Shown: positions 26,798-35,967 of the stretch, one piece after another
Position numbering within the stretch: the first letter of the stretch is position 1
Layout of the letters: the number at the start of each line of letters is the position of its first letter
Origin: Rhodanobacteraceae bacterium ZG21-1
GTDB lineage: Bacteria; Pseudomonadota; Gammaproteobacteria; Xanthomonadales; Rhodanobacteraceae
Assembly (NCBI GenBank): GCA_021390615.1
Contig: JAJEJU010000025.1
Span: forward strand, 1,240,001 to 1,304,000
Reading direction: 5' to 3'
Length of the DNA stretch: 64,000 nucleotides
Notes under the pieces: generated by a model
Databases searched by the model: none
Told to the model about the DNA's origin: nothing
The model's input: the letters and a program-made list of their open reading frames with translations, nothing else
Made by a program: the position numbers and the translations under genes

Positions 26798-27757
26798 TTA
26801 GCCCTGCCGCAGAAAAGCCGAGATCAGTGCGGCCAGCTCGGCCGGCGCCTCCTCGTGACAAAAGTGGCCGACACCGGCCAGACGATGCACCGGCGCGTGC
26901 GGGAACAAGGCGGTGAACAGCGGCAGGAAGTGTTCGGCATGCAGGGTGCGGTCGGCCTCGCCCCAGATCGCCAGCGCCGGCCGCGAGCGGATCCACCGCA
27001 AGGCCTCGGCATCGGGCGTTTCGGGACGATGTTTCCCGATGACGAAGCCCTTGGCCCAGCCGATCACGCCGCGATTATCGGACGGCTCGACGAAATGCGC
27101 CTGATAGGCGTTGATCCATGCGCGATCGACCGGCGTCCTTCGGGCGTCGTAGCCATTCAGCGCCATCAGGTGCGGCATGTCCGTGCAGGCGCTGTCGAGC
27201 AGCAGTTCCAGCGCGCCGGCCGCTTCCGCCTTGCCCAATAGACTGAACCACGGCGAGACGGCCGCGTTGGCTTCGATGCGCTGGATCAGATCCGCCTGTC
27301 CGAACGGCACCGGACCATTCGTGGAAATCACCCGGGCGATCCGCTCGGGATGTCGCGCGGCGAGCCCCATTCCCGCGAGGCTGCCGAAATCATGCAAGAC
27401 CAGGGTGATGCCACGCAGGTCCAGCGCCAGCACCAGCCGCTCCAGATTGTCGATATGGTCCTGCAGCCAGTAGCTGCGGTCCGCCGGCGTCTCGCTCTTG
27501 CCGAAGCCCATGTGGTCGGGAGCGATCACCCGGTAAGACCCGCGCAGGGCCGCGATCAGGTGCCGGAAGAAATAGCTCCAGGTCGGCTCGCCGTGCAGGC
27601 ACAGCACGACCTCGCCGTCGCGCGGCCCTTCGTCGACGTAGTGCATGCGGAAACCCGCGGCATCGCTGAAATGCGGCGCGAACGGGAACGTGCCTTCGAA
27701 CGTTTCATCGGAACGGATCACCTTGAAATCCTCGGCTGGAAGTGGCGCGACGTGCAT
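26798..27757 (-). CDS. alpha/beta hydrolase, haloalkane-dehalogenase-like
   Basis: The 319-residue protein has an intact alpha/beta-hydrolase core. Its N-terminal HGEPTWSYFFRHLI (residues 55-68) closely recalls DhlA-type haloalkane dehalogenases. The elbow LVLHDFGSLAG puts Asp123 at the nucleophile position, and the catalytic His is in GVGHFCHEE (about His298). The residue after Asp is Phe124, whereas known haloalkane dehalogenases use Trp there to hold the halide. It may therefore be an epoxide or ester hydrolase, or an altered dehalogenase. No signal peptide is seen. It is the first gene of a likely pair with the MFS pump, behind a palindromic operator. Confidence 0.85.
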   Translation of the reverse strand: MHVAPLPAEDFKVIRSDETFEGTFPFAPHFSDAAGFRMHYVDEGPRDGEVVLCLHGEPTWSYFFRHLIAALRGSYRVIAPDHMGFGKSETPADRSYWLQDHIDNLERLVLALDLRGITLVLHDFGSLAGMGLAARHPERIARVISTNGPVPFGQADLIQRIEANAAVSPWFSLLGKAEAAGALELLLDSACTDMPHLMALNGYDARRTPVDRAWINAYQAHFVEPSDNRGVIGWAKGFVIGKHRPETPDAEALRWIRSRPALAIWGEADRTLHAEHFLPLFTALFPHAPVHRLAGVGHFCHEEAPAELAALISAFLRQG

Positions 27758-27804
27758 ATCGGCAACGCCGACCCGTTGGCGTCGGCCGCCTCAATGGTTT
27801 TTAT

Positions 27805-27847
27805 TTGCAACCACTCAAGCCTAATCATCTAAGTTGCAATTTGCAAC
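27805..27847. promoter_or_regulatory. palindromic TTGCAA operator upstream of the hydrolase gene
   Basis: A perfect palindrome, GTTGCAA-T-TTGCAAC, lies at 27833-27847. A further half-site TTGCAAC lies at 27805-27811, about 50 bp before the hydrolase ATG. Paired dyads in this position are typical of dimeric repressors (MarR or TetR type). No such regulator is adjacent. The rest of the 347-bp gap up to the yicC terminator shows no feature. Confidence 0.55.
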
Positions 27848-28037
27848 CGCATATCAAAGGCGGCGATGTGTCGGACCGCCATGCGATAGGACCGCTCGCC
27901 GTCTAGTGTCGAGCCAGCAGCGCCTCGACGGCTCGCTGCGATGGTGCCGCCCGCACCCAGCAGCCACGCGCGCTCCGCCACGCGCACAGCGGACGGTCAG
28001 CCCACTTCCATGCTGGTCACGTGCATGCATGCGCGCA

Positions 28038-28064
28038 CAAAAAAGCCCGCTCGACGCGGGCTCG
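28038..28064 (-). terminator. yicC terminator
   Basis: On the minus strand a 7-bp stem (AGCCCGC / GCGGGCT, loop of 5) is followed by six T residues. It lies about 40 bp after the yicC stop codon. Confidence 0.88.
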
Positions 28065-28104
28065 GGTTCGATCGCTGCGGCTGCCGGCGCAAAGGCCGGC
28101 CGCG

Positions 28105-28965
28105 TTATTCGATGTTCTGCACCTGCTCGCGCATCTGCTCGATCAACACCTTCAGCTCCACCGCGGCGTTGGTGCTGCGCGGATCGACCGATTTGGAGCC
28201 CAGCGTGTTCGCCTCGCGATTGAATTCCTGCATCAGGAAATCCAGCCGGCGGCCGACCGGCTCCTTCAGGCCGAGCACGCGGCGGGTCTCGCCGATATGG
28301 GTGCTGAGCCGGTCGAGCTCTTCGTCGACGTCGGCGCGGGTGATCTGCAGCACCAGTTCCTGCTCGAGCCGGCCCGGCTCCACCGGCTGCTTCAGGTCGG
28401 CCAGGCGCGTTTCCAGGCGCGCGCGCAAGGCCGTGCGGATCTGCGGCATCCAGCCGCGCACCTCGGCCACGATGCGCTCGATCGCATCCAGCTTCTCGCG
28501 CAGGATCTCGCCCAGCTTGGCGCCCTCGCGCTCGCGCGTCGCGGTCAGCGCGTCCAGGGCGCGGTCGAGCACCTCGAACAGCGCTGCCTGCTGCGCCTCG
28601 GGATCGGCCTCGGCCTGCTGCAGCACGCCGGGAAAACGCAGCAGCTCGGCGAATTCCACGTGCAGCCGCGGGAAGCGCGCATCGAAATCCAGGGCCAGTT
28701 CGGACAGGCGCCCCAGCAGCGTGTGATCGACCTGCAGCGAACCGCCGCGGCTCTCGCCCAGGCGGCGCACGCTGATGTCCAGCTTGCCGCGCGACAGCCG
28801 CGCCGCGACGCGCTCGCGCAAGGCAGGTTCGGCGCTGCGCAATTCGTCCGGCAGGCGCAGGCTCAGTTCCAGATAGCGGTGATTCACCGTGCGCAGCTCG
28901 CAACTCAGCGAGCCGGCAGGACCACTGGCTTCGGCGCTGGCATAGGCAGTCATGCTGCGAATCAT
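28105..28965 (-). CDS. yicC: YicC family endoribonuclease-related protein
   Basis: The 286-residue product has the YicC N-terminus ([22 protein letters not shown]) and the conserved C-terminal segment ([21 protein letters not shown]). YicC family members are reported as RNases acting on small RNAs in enterobacteria. I chose ATG 28965, giving the family N-terminus; an earlier start at 28998 is unnecessary. It is divergent from rph, an arrangement (yicC/rph) shared with E. coli. Confidence 0.95.
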   Translation of the reverse strand: MIRSMTAYASAEASGPAGSLSCELRTVNHRYLELSLRLPDELRSAEPALRERVAARLSRGKLDISVRRLGESRGGSLQVDHTLLGRLSELALDFDARFPRLHVEFAELLRFPGVLQQAEADPEAQQAALFEVLDRALDALTATREREGAKLGEILREKLDAIERIVAEVRGWMPQIRTALRARLETRLADLKQPVEPGRLEQELVLQITRADVDEELDRLSTHIGETRRVLGLKEPVGRRLDFLMQEFNREANTLGSKSVDPRSTNAAVELKVLIEQMREQVQNIE

Positions 28966-29056
28966 GGGAGTTTTCCGGACGTGGGAAGCGGGCCGCAATG
29001 GTAAACTCTCCCGTCACGCCTTGCCCAATTCGGCCAAGCGAAGCCAGGAACTACCC

Positions 29057-29788
29057 ATGAACTCCCCCGCCCGCCCCAGCGGCCGCCGCAGCGACGAGCT
29101 GCGCGCCGTCAGCATCGAACGCCATTACACCCGTCACGCCGAAGGCTCCGTCCTGGTGAGCTTCGGCGATACCCGCGTGCTGTGCACCGCCAGCATCGAA
29201 GACCGCGTGCCGGCCTGGCTGCGCGGCAAGGGCGAAGGCTGGGTCACCGCCGAATACGGCATGCTGCCGCGCGCCACCAGCACGCGCACCCAGCGTGAGG
29301 CCGCGCGCGGCGGCCAGGGCGGACGCACCATGGAAATCCAGCGCCTGATCGGACGCAGCCTGCGTGCCTGCATCAACCGCCAGGCACTGGGTGAGCGGGT
29401 GATCACCCTCGACTGTGACGTGCTCCAGGCCGACGGCGGTACCCGCACCGCCGCGATCACCGGCGCCTATGTGGCCCTGGTGGACGCGGTGGCCGTGCTG
29501 ATGCAGCGCGAGCACCTGAAGCGCAACCCGGTGATCGGCGCGGTGGCGGCGGTGTCGGTGGGCATCTACCAGGGCGTGCCGGTGCTCGATCTCGACTACG
29601 CCGAGGATTCCAACTGCGACACCGACATGAACGTGGTGATGAACGACGGCGGCGGCTTTATCGAGGTGCAGGGCACGGCCGAAGGCCACGCCTTCCGCCG
29701 CGATGAAATGGACGCCCTGCTCGGCCTCGCCGAGAAGGGCGTCGCCGAACTGGTGGCGGCACAGCGCGCTGCCCTGGGCGCCGCCTGA
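29057..29788 (+). CDS. rph: ribonuclease PH
   Basis: RNase PH trims the 3' ends of tRNA precursors phosphorolytically. The 243-residue product shows the family core ([32 protein letters not shown], then [20 protein letters not shown] in part). It also has [19 protein letters not shown] and [15 protein letters not shown] with active-site acidic residues. The start at 29057 is standard; upstream in-frame codons run into yicC. The C-terminus is complete, unlike the frameshifted allele of E. coli K-12. Confidence 0.97.
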   Translation: MNSPARPSGRRSDELRAVSIERHYTRHAEGSVLVSFGDTRVLCTASIEDRVPAWLRGKGEGWVTAEYGMLPRATSTRTQREAARGGQGGRTMEIQRLIGRSLRACINRQALGERVITLDCDVLQADGGTRTAAITGAYVALVDAVAVLMQREHLKRNPVIGAVAAVSVGIYQGVPVLDLDYAEDSNCDTDMNVVMNDGGGFIEVQGTAEGHAFRRDEMDALLGLAEKGVAELVAAQRAALGAA

Positions 29789-29789
29789 G

Positions 29790-29926
29790 CTGGAGCCTGC
29801 TCGCCGGCTCCAGGCATCCCGTGCCAGAACAGAGTGTGCGCACAGGCCAAGGGTGAAAACAGGAGCGTACGTCGATCCGCGGCGGCAGGATGACGCCGGG
29901 ATACGGACGGGCCGACTCGGCCCGTC
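29790..29926 (+). terminator. two hairpins downstream of rph
   Basis: CTGGAGCC pairs with GGCTCCAG at 29790-29813 right after the rph stop but has no T-run. GACGGGCCG pairs with CGGCCCGTC (loop ACT) at 29906-29926 and is followed by GGGTTTG. The second is the better terminator candidate. The rest of the 270-bp gap to the convergent crotonase gene shows nothing else. Confidence 0.5.
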
Positions 29927-30058
29927 GGGTTTGTCGTCGGGTAGCCGTCAGGCGGCATGCACACCACTTGGCCTAGCGACCCTCAGGCCGGCGCCACGCA
30001 CGACCAGCTGACGGCCACTCGGCGAGCGCGCGAACTGCCGCGGTTTCGCGAATAGGCA

Positions 30059-30868
30059 CTAACGCCGGATCCGGCGCGGCACGAAGGCCGGCGGCACAGC
30101 GCTTTTATCCAGGCTGCGCCGCATCGCGATGCGCTGATTGGCTCTTCCGATCAGGCTGCGCTGGCGCCGCCGCTCCACCGCGAGCGCCTTTGCCGGCGAG
30201 CCGTGCCAGGCTTCCTGCAGCATGAATTTGCCGGCGGCGACGGCATCCGGCGAGCCGGCGCCGAGTTCGTCGGCCAGGCGCCGCGCGAAGGCCTGCGGAT
30301 CGGCGTCGACATAGCTCACCAGTCCCAGCTGCAAAGCTTCCTCGGCGGCGAGGATGCGACCGCTCAGCACCAGTTCCTTGGCCCGGTCGATCGGCAGCAG
30401 CTCGCGCACCAGGGCGATGCCGCCCATATCCGGCACCAGACCCCAGCGCGCCTCCATGAAGGACAGTCGCGCATCCGGCGCGGCGATGCGCAGGTCGGCA
30501 CCCAGCGCCAGCTGGATGCCGGCGCCGAAGCAGCTGCCGTGGACCGCGGCGAGCACCGGAAACGGCAAGGCGCGCCAGCCCATGCTCCATTGCTGGAAAA
30601 CGTTGCGCCATGGCAGCCATAGCGAGAGCACGCCGCGCAGGGCGCCGGCGCGATCGGCCAGCACGCTCTTGAAATCCAGCCCGGCGCAGAACGAAGGCCC
30701 CTCGCCGTAGACCAGCGCCGCGCGGATGTCGCGCCGCCGCGCCAGTTCGCGCTGCACGGCGCGCATCTGGCGCAGCATCGGCAGATCGACCCCGTTGTGG
30801 CGGTCGGGGCGAGCCAGACCGACCGCCGCCAGGCCGTCCCGTACGTCCAGCCGCACGCGCTCGCTCAT
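30059..30868 (-). CDS. enoyl-CoA hydratase/isomerase (crotonase) family protein
   Basis: The 269-residue protein has the crotonase fold signatures. The oxyanion hole is formed by SFCAGLDFKS and VHGSCFGAGIQLALGADLRIA (in part). A conserved Glu in SFMEARWGLVPDMGG fits the hydratase/isomerase catalytic position. It would act on an acyl-CoA, probably in fatty-acid or aromatic breakdown. No other beta-oxidation gene is nearby, so the substrate is open. It is divergent from rdgB, with a 63-bp gap. Confidence 0.9.
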   Translation of the reverse strand: MSERVRLDVRDGLAAVGLARPDRHNGVDLPMLRQMRAVQRELARRRDIRAALVYGEGPSFCAGLDFKSVLADRAGALRGVLSLWLPWRNVFQQWSMGWRALPFPVLAAVHGSCFGAGIQLALGADLRIAAPDARLSFMEARWGLVPDMGGIALVRELLPIDRAKELVLSGRILAAEEALQLGLVSYVDADPQAFARRLADELGAGSPDAVAAGKFMLQEAWHGSPAKALAVERRRQRSLIGRANQRIAMRRSLDKSAVPPAFVPRRIRR

Positions 30869-30931
30869 CGCCGCACCCTCATCGCATGGTCGTAGGGCGC
30901 TATGCTATGGCGTTTCGCAGCCAGACCGACC

Positions 30932-31537
30932 ATGCAACGCATCGTCCTAGCCAGCAGCAACCGCGGCAAGCTCGCCGAATTCGGCGAGATGTTCGCCGAT
31001 AGCGGCCTCGAGGTGGTCGCCCAGGCCAGCCTGGGCGTCGAGGATGCCGAGGAAACCGGCCTCACCTTCGTCGAGAACGCCCTCCTGAAGGCACGCCACG
31101 CCGCCCAGTCCACCGGCCTGCCGGCGCTGGCCGACGACTCCGGCCTGTGCGTCGGCCACCTGCACAACGCACCCGGCCTGTACTCGGCGCGCTACAGCGG
31201 CGGTCACGGCGATGATGCAGCGAACAACGCCAAGCTGCTGCAAGCACTCGACGGCGTGCCGGCGGCGCAGCGCGGCGCCTTCTTCATCTGCGTGCTGGTG
31301 CTGCTGCAGCACGCCGAGGATCCTGCGCCGCTGATCGCCGAAGCGCGCTGGCACGGCCGCATCCTCGAGGCGCCGCGCGGCAGCAACGGCTTCGGCTACA
31401 ACCCGGTGTTCCTGCCCGACGGCTACACACTCAGCGTCGCCGAGATGGACACCGCGCTGAAGAATCGGCTGAGCCATCGCGGCCAGGCGCTGGCGCAGCT
31501 GCGGCAACGCCTGGCCGAGCTGCACCCCGCCGCATGA
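30932..31537 (+). CDS. rdgB: dITP/XTP pyrophosphatase (RdgB/HAM1)
   Basis: RdgB hydrolyses non-canonical purine triphosphates (ITP, dITP, XTP) and keeps them out of DNA and RNA. The 201-residue product has the canonical N-terminus IVLASSNRGKLAEF, then FVENALLKARHAA, LPALADDSGLCV and the C-terminal RLSHRGQAL. The length is normal. The start at 30932 is favoured over one ten codons upstream. Its stop overlaps the hemW start (ATGA), as in many proteobacteria. Confidence 0.97.
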   Translation: MQRIVLASSNRGKLAEFGEMFADSGLEVVAQASLGVEDAEETGLTFVENALLKARHAAQSTGLPALADDSGLCVGHLHNAPGLYSARYSGGHGDDAANNAKLLQALDGVPAAQRGAFFICVLVLLQHAEDPAPLIAEARWHGRILEAPRGSNGFGYNPVFLPDGYTLSVAEMDTALKNRLSHRGQALAQLRQRLAELHPAA

Positions 31538-32700
31538 ACCTGCGCGCACCGCCGCTGGCGCTGTACGTGCACATGCCGTGGTGCGTGAAGAAGTGCCCGT
31601 ACTGCGACTTCAACTCGCATGGCCTGCGCGGCGAGCCGCCGCCCTATGCCGAGTACATCGACCACTTGCTGGCCGACCTGGACGGCGACCTCGCCGACTT
31701 CGCCCAGGCCTTGGCCGGGCGCACGATCGCCAGCGTGTTCTTCGGCGGCGGCACGCCCAGCCTGTTCGCGCCCGAGCTGATCGCGCGACTGCTCGACGGC
31801 GTGCACGCGCGACTGCCGCTGGCCGCCGCGGCCGAGGTCACCCTGGAGACCAATCCCGGCACGGTCGAGCACGGCCGCTTCGACGGTTATCTCGCCGCCG
31901 GCGTCAATCGGCTTTCCTTCGGTATCCAGAGCTTCGACGACGACAAGCTGCGCCGGCTCGGCCGCATCCACTCGGCCGCCGAGGCCGCCGACGCGGTGAA
32001 GGCCGCGCAGGATGCCGGCTACGACAACCTCAACCTGGACCTGATGTATGCCTTGCCGCAGCAGGATCTGGAAGGCGCCCTGGCCGACATCGAGCGCGCG
32101 ATCGCTTTACAGCCCGCGCACATCTCGCACTACCAGCTGACCCTGGAGCCGAATACCGCCTTTGCCGCCAACCCGCCGCCGCTGCCCGACGACGACCATG
32201 CCTGGTCGATGCAGGAGGCCTGCGAGCTGCGGCTGGCCGCCGCCGGCTACGCCCAGTACGAGGTGTCGGCCTATGCGCAGCCAGGCCGGCGCTGCGCGCA
32301 CAACCTCAATTATTGGGAATTCGGCGACTACCTCGGCATCGGCGCCGGCGCGCACGGCAAGCTGAGCGATCCGCACAGCGGCGCGGTGCGGCGGCGCTGG
32401 AAGACGCGCCATCCGCGCGCCTACCTGGAAGCGGCCGGCGGTGCCGCGCGGATCGGCGGCGACCAGGCCGTGCCCGCCGCCGAGCTGCCCTTCGAATACA
32501 TGCTCAATGCGCTGCGCCTGCGCGAAGGCGTACCATTGTCCGCCTTCGCCGAACGCACCGGCCTGCCGCCGGCCGCCATCGAGGCGCCACTGGCAACCGC
32601 CCGGCAACGGGGCTGGCTGAGCGACGAAGCCGGGCGTCTGCGGGCCACCGAACTGGGGCAGCGTTTCCTAAACGATGTCATTGCCTCGTTTATGGACTGA
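31534..32700 (+). CDS. hemW: radical SAM heme chaperone HemW
   Basis: HemW is a radical-SAM protein that binds heme and inserts it into respiratory enzymes. It was formerly annotated as an oxygen-independent coproporphyrinogen oxidase. The 388-residue product opens with YVHMPWCVKKCPYCDFNSH, whose CxxxCxxC motif binds the 4Fe-4S cluster. GGGTPSLF, ETNPGTV and NRLSFGIQSFDD follow. A HemW C-terminal domain is present. It overlaps rdgB by 4 bp. Cytochrome bd genes lie 8 kb downstream but are not in the same unit. Confidence 0.95.
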   Translation: MNLRAPPLALYVHMPWCVKKCPYCDFNSHGLRGEPPPYAEYIDHLLADLDGDLADFAQALAGRTIASVFFGGGTPSLFAPELIARLLDGVHARLPLAAAAEVTLETNPGTVEHGRFDGYLAAGVNRLSFGIQSFDDDKLRRLGRIHSAAEAADAVKAAQDAGYDNLNLDLMYALPQQDLEGALADIERAIALQPAHISHYQLTLEPNTAFAANPPPLPDDDHAWSMQEACELRLAAAGYAQYEVSAYAQPGRRCAHNLNYWEFGDYLGIGAGAHGKLSDPHSGAVRRRWKTRHPRAYLEAAGGAARIGGDQAVPAAELPFEYMLNALRLREGVPLSAFAERTGLPPAAIEAPLATARQRGWLSDEAGRLRATELGQRFLNDVIASFMD

Positions 32701-32815
32701 ATTGTCCTTCATCTTTGTGAATACGTGACCGCTAGCACAGACAATCAGACAAAATCTGATGCATGGATCACACAACAGGACATAGACTAGCCCGCAGGGA
32801 ACTGGGGAGTCGCCG

Positions 32816-35119
32816 ATGGATGTCCTGAAGCAGGCTGCGCAGCAGCCGACCGCTGTCGATCGTCCGTATCCTTCCGAACGGCCTCCATGGCCCAAACGCG
32901 TGCGCCTGCTGTTTGACGAGGTGCGCTCGCACGGCTGCGCCTGGCTGCAGGCGCCGCTGCGACATACCCTGGCCGAATTCGACCAGCAGCTGTTCGCCCG
33001 GGCCGAACGCGCGCGCAACCATCTCGAGCAGCAGCTGTACTTCGAGAGCCGCCAGGCCTTGCAGCAGGGCTCGCGCGATTTCGAAGCGGCGTTCCATGCC
33101 GCCCTGGTGGAGGGCTTCCAGCAGCTGGGCCAGCCGCTGGACGCGGACGCCGGCCACGACGTCCCGACCGTGTTGGCCCTGATCGATCCGGAAGAGCAGG
33201 AACAGGGCGCCGTGCTGTCGAAACTCGCTGCCCGCGGCGAGTCGCGCAACAGCAGCGTGCTGTTCGAGCTGAGCTACCGTTTTGCCGCGCTGCTCGGCAC
33301 TGCGCCGCTGGAAGGACGCGCCCTGCCGCTGGGGCCGCAGGCGCTGGCGCATGCCTTGCGCCAGGCGAGCAGCGGCCTGCCCGGCCTGCAGACCAGCCAG
33401 CGCATCGAGCTGCTGCGCTCCTTCGACGCCGGCCTGATGTCCAAGCTGGAACCGCTGTACCAGACCATCAACGAACGCCTGATCGCCGGCGGCATCCTGC
33501 CGCAGCTGCGCGCCTTCCCGCATGCGCGGCAGGAACGCGCGCCGTCCAGGCCGGAAACGAAGCGGCCCGCTGCCGCTGCCGAACCCACGCCGCCACCGCC
33601 ATCACCGGCCAGCCGGGACAGCGCACCGACACCCGCCGCACCCTCGCCCGCCGCGCCGCACAGCGAAAACATCGCGATCCTGGAAAACCTGCGCGAGCTG
33701 CTGGCGCAGCAGCGCCTGCACACCAGCGCGCCGAGCCCGGTGAGCGGTTCCAGCGCGAGCTCGGAACAGCTGCAGTCCGCCCTGCAGGCGCTGCAGCATC
33801 ACATGGCCGACGTGACCGGCCAGGCCGCCAAGGAAATCCGCAGCGCCAAGCGGCTGCGCGAGGAGCTGCTGGTCCAGCTCAATGCGAATCGCACGCCCGG
33901 CAGCGCGCCGATCCGGCTCAGCGCCGAGCAGAGCGATACCGTCGACGTGATCGCGATGCTGTTCGAGCAGCTCGGCCAGGAAGTGCATTCGCGCCAGCAG
34001 GCGACCGGCGTGCTGGGCCGCCTGCAGTTGCCGCTGCTGCGCATGGCCATCGCCGACCACGACTTCTTCAATCAGCGCGAGCACCCGGCGCGCAAGCTGC
34101 TCGACGCCGTGGCGGAAACCGCCGACAACTGGCTGGATGCGGACGGCCAGCTCGACCACGCCCTCGCCGCGCAGCTCGAGCAGCTGGCCGAGCGCGCCAA
34201 CCGCGAGCCGCCGAGCACGGCGCTGTACGCCGGAATGCTGGCCGAGATGGAACAGCAGCTGGCCACCTTGCTGCGCAAATCCCGCGCGGCGGAACGCCGC
34301 CAGATCGAAGCCATGCAGGGACGCGAGCGACTCGAGCAGGCGCGCCGCCGCGCCGCGGCGCTGATCGGCGAGCGTGCCGCTCGTCGCCCGCCGCGCGGCT
34401 TGTTGCGCGTGCTGCTGGAGCGCGCCTGGGCCGACGTGCTGGCGCTCAGCCTGCTGCGTCACGGCGAGCGCAGCAGCGCCGTCGAGGCGCAGCTGCAGGT
34501 CACCGAGCAACTGCTCGGCCTGCATCCGATCGAACAGCCGGCGCAACTGCGCAGCGACATCGAGAGCGGGCTGCTGCAGATCGGCATGCACCACGAGGAG
34601 GCGGCCCAGGTCGCCGCCAAGCTGCTCGGCCAGAGCGAGGCCACTAGTCCGGCCCACCCCGAGGCCCCGCCCACCGCCGCGACCGACCTGGCGATCCGCC
34701 TCAAGCAACGCCAGCGCCTGGGCGAAAGCGTGACCACCGAGGCGGCCCCGGCCGACGAGGCCGCTGCGCCGGCCGCACTCGACGCGGCCGCGCAGGCCAT
34801 GCACGAACGCCTGCTGCAATTGCCGTTCGGCAGCTGGCTGGAATTCCTCGACGCCCCCGACGGCGCGACGCAGCGCAAGCTGGCCTGGTATTCGCCCGTC
34901 TCGGGGCGCTGCCTGCTGGTCACCCGACGCGGCTCGCGCAGCGAGGAAGTGGGCCTGCGACAACTGGCCCGCGACATGGCCAGCGGCCGCGTGCGCGAAC
35001 TGGCGCCCGATCGCGGCGGCGCACTCGACCGCGCCTGGAACCGCGTGGTCGCGCAACTGCGCCGGTTCGGCCTGCGCGGCCAGGGCGAGCTTGCCGTCGC
35101 CGACGTGGGCGGGATCTGA
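32816..35119 (+). CDS. DUF1631 protein
   Basis: A 767-residue cytoplasmic protein with the overall pattern of the DUF1631 family. Helical N-terminal segments (FDQQLFARAERARNH, LFELSYRFAALLG) lead to a Pro/Ala-rich linker (about residues 238-280). The conserved central block is DVIAMLFEQLGQE, then LQLPLLRMAIADHDFFNQREHPARKLLD in part. The C-terminus carries a PilZ-like region (FGSWLEFLDAPDGATQRKLAWYSPVSGRCLLV). It is followed two bases later by a PilZ-domain gene, suggesting co-translation and a joint role in cyclic-di-GMP signalling. The molecular function is unknown. Confidence 0.88.
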   Translation: MDVLKQAAQQPTAVDRPYPSERPPWPKRVRLLFDEVRSHGCAWLQAPLRHTLAEFDQQLFARAERARNHLEQQLYFESRQALQQGSRDFEAAFHAALVEGFQQLGQPLDADAGHDVPTVLALIDPEEQEQGAVLSKLAARGESRNSSVLFELSYRFAALLGTAPLEGRALPLGPQALAHALRQASSGLPGLQTSQRIELLRSFDAGLMSKLEPLYQTINERLIAGGILPQLRAFPHARQERAPSRPETKRPAAAAEPTPPPPSPASRDSAPTPAAPSPAAPHSENIAILENLRELLAQQRLHTSAPSPVSGSSASSEQLQSALQALQHHMADVTGQAAKEIRSAKRLREELLVQLNANRTPGSAPIRLSAEQSDTVDVIAMLFEQLGQEVHSRQQATGVLGRLQLPLLRMAIADHDFFNQREHPARKLLDAVAETADNWLDADGQLDHALAAQLEQLAERANREPPSTALYAGMLAEMEQQLATLLRKSRAAERRQIEAMQGRERLEQARRRAAALIGERAARRPPRGLLRVLLERAWADVLALSLLRHGERSSAVEAQLQVTEQLLGLHPIEQPAQLRSDIESGLLQIGMHHEEAAQVAAKLLGQSEATSPAHPEAPPTAATDLAIRLKQRQRLGESVTTEAAPADEAAAPAALDAAAQAMHERLLQLPFGSWLEFLDAPDGATQRKLAWYSPVSGRCLLVTRRGSRSEEVGLRQLARDMASGRVRELAPDRGGALDRAWNRVVAQLRRFGLRGQGELAVADVGGI

Positions 35120-35121
35120 GC

Positions 35122-35472
35122 ATGGCCGCGGATTCGAACCAGGACGAGCAACGCCGCGCGATGCGTCAGCGCGCCAACTTCACGGTGAAGGTGATCCACG
35201 CGCTCACCGGCGAAGACATGGGCCACCTGGGCAACCTGTCCAGCAGCGGCATGATGCTGATCAGCTCGCGGCCTCCGCAGAGCGCCGCGGTCTATCAGGT
35301 CCAGCTGACGCTGCCGGGCGCCGGCGGCCATCGCAGCATCGAGGTAGGCCTGCAGGAACAATGGCACGAAGCCGCCGCCAGCCCAGGCCAGTTCTGGGCC
35401 GGCTACCGCATCATCGCGATCTCGGATGCGGACGGCGCGGCGCTGGAAGCGTGGCTGAAGCAGTCGTCCTAG
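35122..35472 (+). CDS. PilZ domain protein
   Basis: The 116-residue protein is essentially one PilZ domain, the common cyclic-di-GMP receptor. The two ligand motifs are present: RxxxR (RRAMR, about residues 11-15) and the N/DxSxxG loop (NLSSSG, about residue 38). Both are intact, so binding is plausible. It starts two bases after the DUF1631 stop and should be translated with it. Type IV pili encoded at 1-4366 are a possible target, but that is inference. Confidence 0.9.
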   Translation: MAADSNQDEQRRAMRQRANFTVKVIHALTGEDMGHLGNLSSSGMMLISSRPPQSAAVYQVQLTLPGAGGHRSIEVGLQEQWHEAAASPGQFWAGYRIIAISDADGAALEAWLKQSS

Positions 35473-35967
35473 CGGCCACGATCCGTCTTGATACCGCGCT
35501 GACCTGCGACGACTCACGAAGCCGCCGACACGCCCGTGCAAGCCCTGATAGGCGATCGCCAGGCGGCTCGCACAGCGACTTTCGCGCTGGGCCGAATCGC
35601 GAGTAAGCGACCACGTGGCGCAGCCCATGTGAATCCCGGGCGCCGGTGGCTATCGACCTCGCGGAAAGCCGTCAGCTGCGGCAGATGTCATCGCATGCTT
35701 CCATCGACTTCGCAGCACGGCGTCCATCGAGATGTCCTTTCGATGACGATCGGCGCGTGACCGGGAACACGAAGCCCTCGGAGCAGGCAGCGTAAGGTTG
35801 CCCCGCAACGCTTTCGTCAAGACGGACCTATCACGATCGGCGTCGATTCCCGCGCGGCGGCCATTTGGCTTGCCCCGCCTTTGCAGCAAGAGCCATTGCG
35901 ATGTGCGCTGTCGAAACGTGGCGCTGCAGAACCATGCACCCACTATCGATTCAAGGAGGAAATTCGC
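35473..35967. other. 495-bp intergenic region without a recognised gene
   Basis: The stretch lies between the PilZ gene and the secreted-protein gene, both on the plus strand. It must carry the promoter of the latter. I see no good hexamer pair, terminator, repeat or RNA. Open frames here have no ribosome binding site and atypical composition. Confidence 0.5.
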
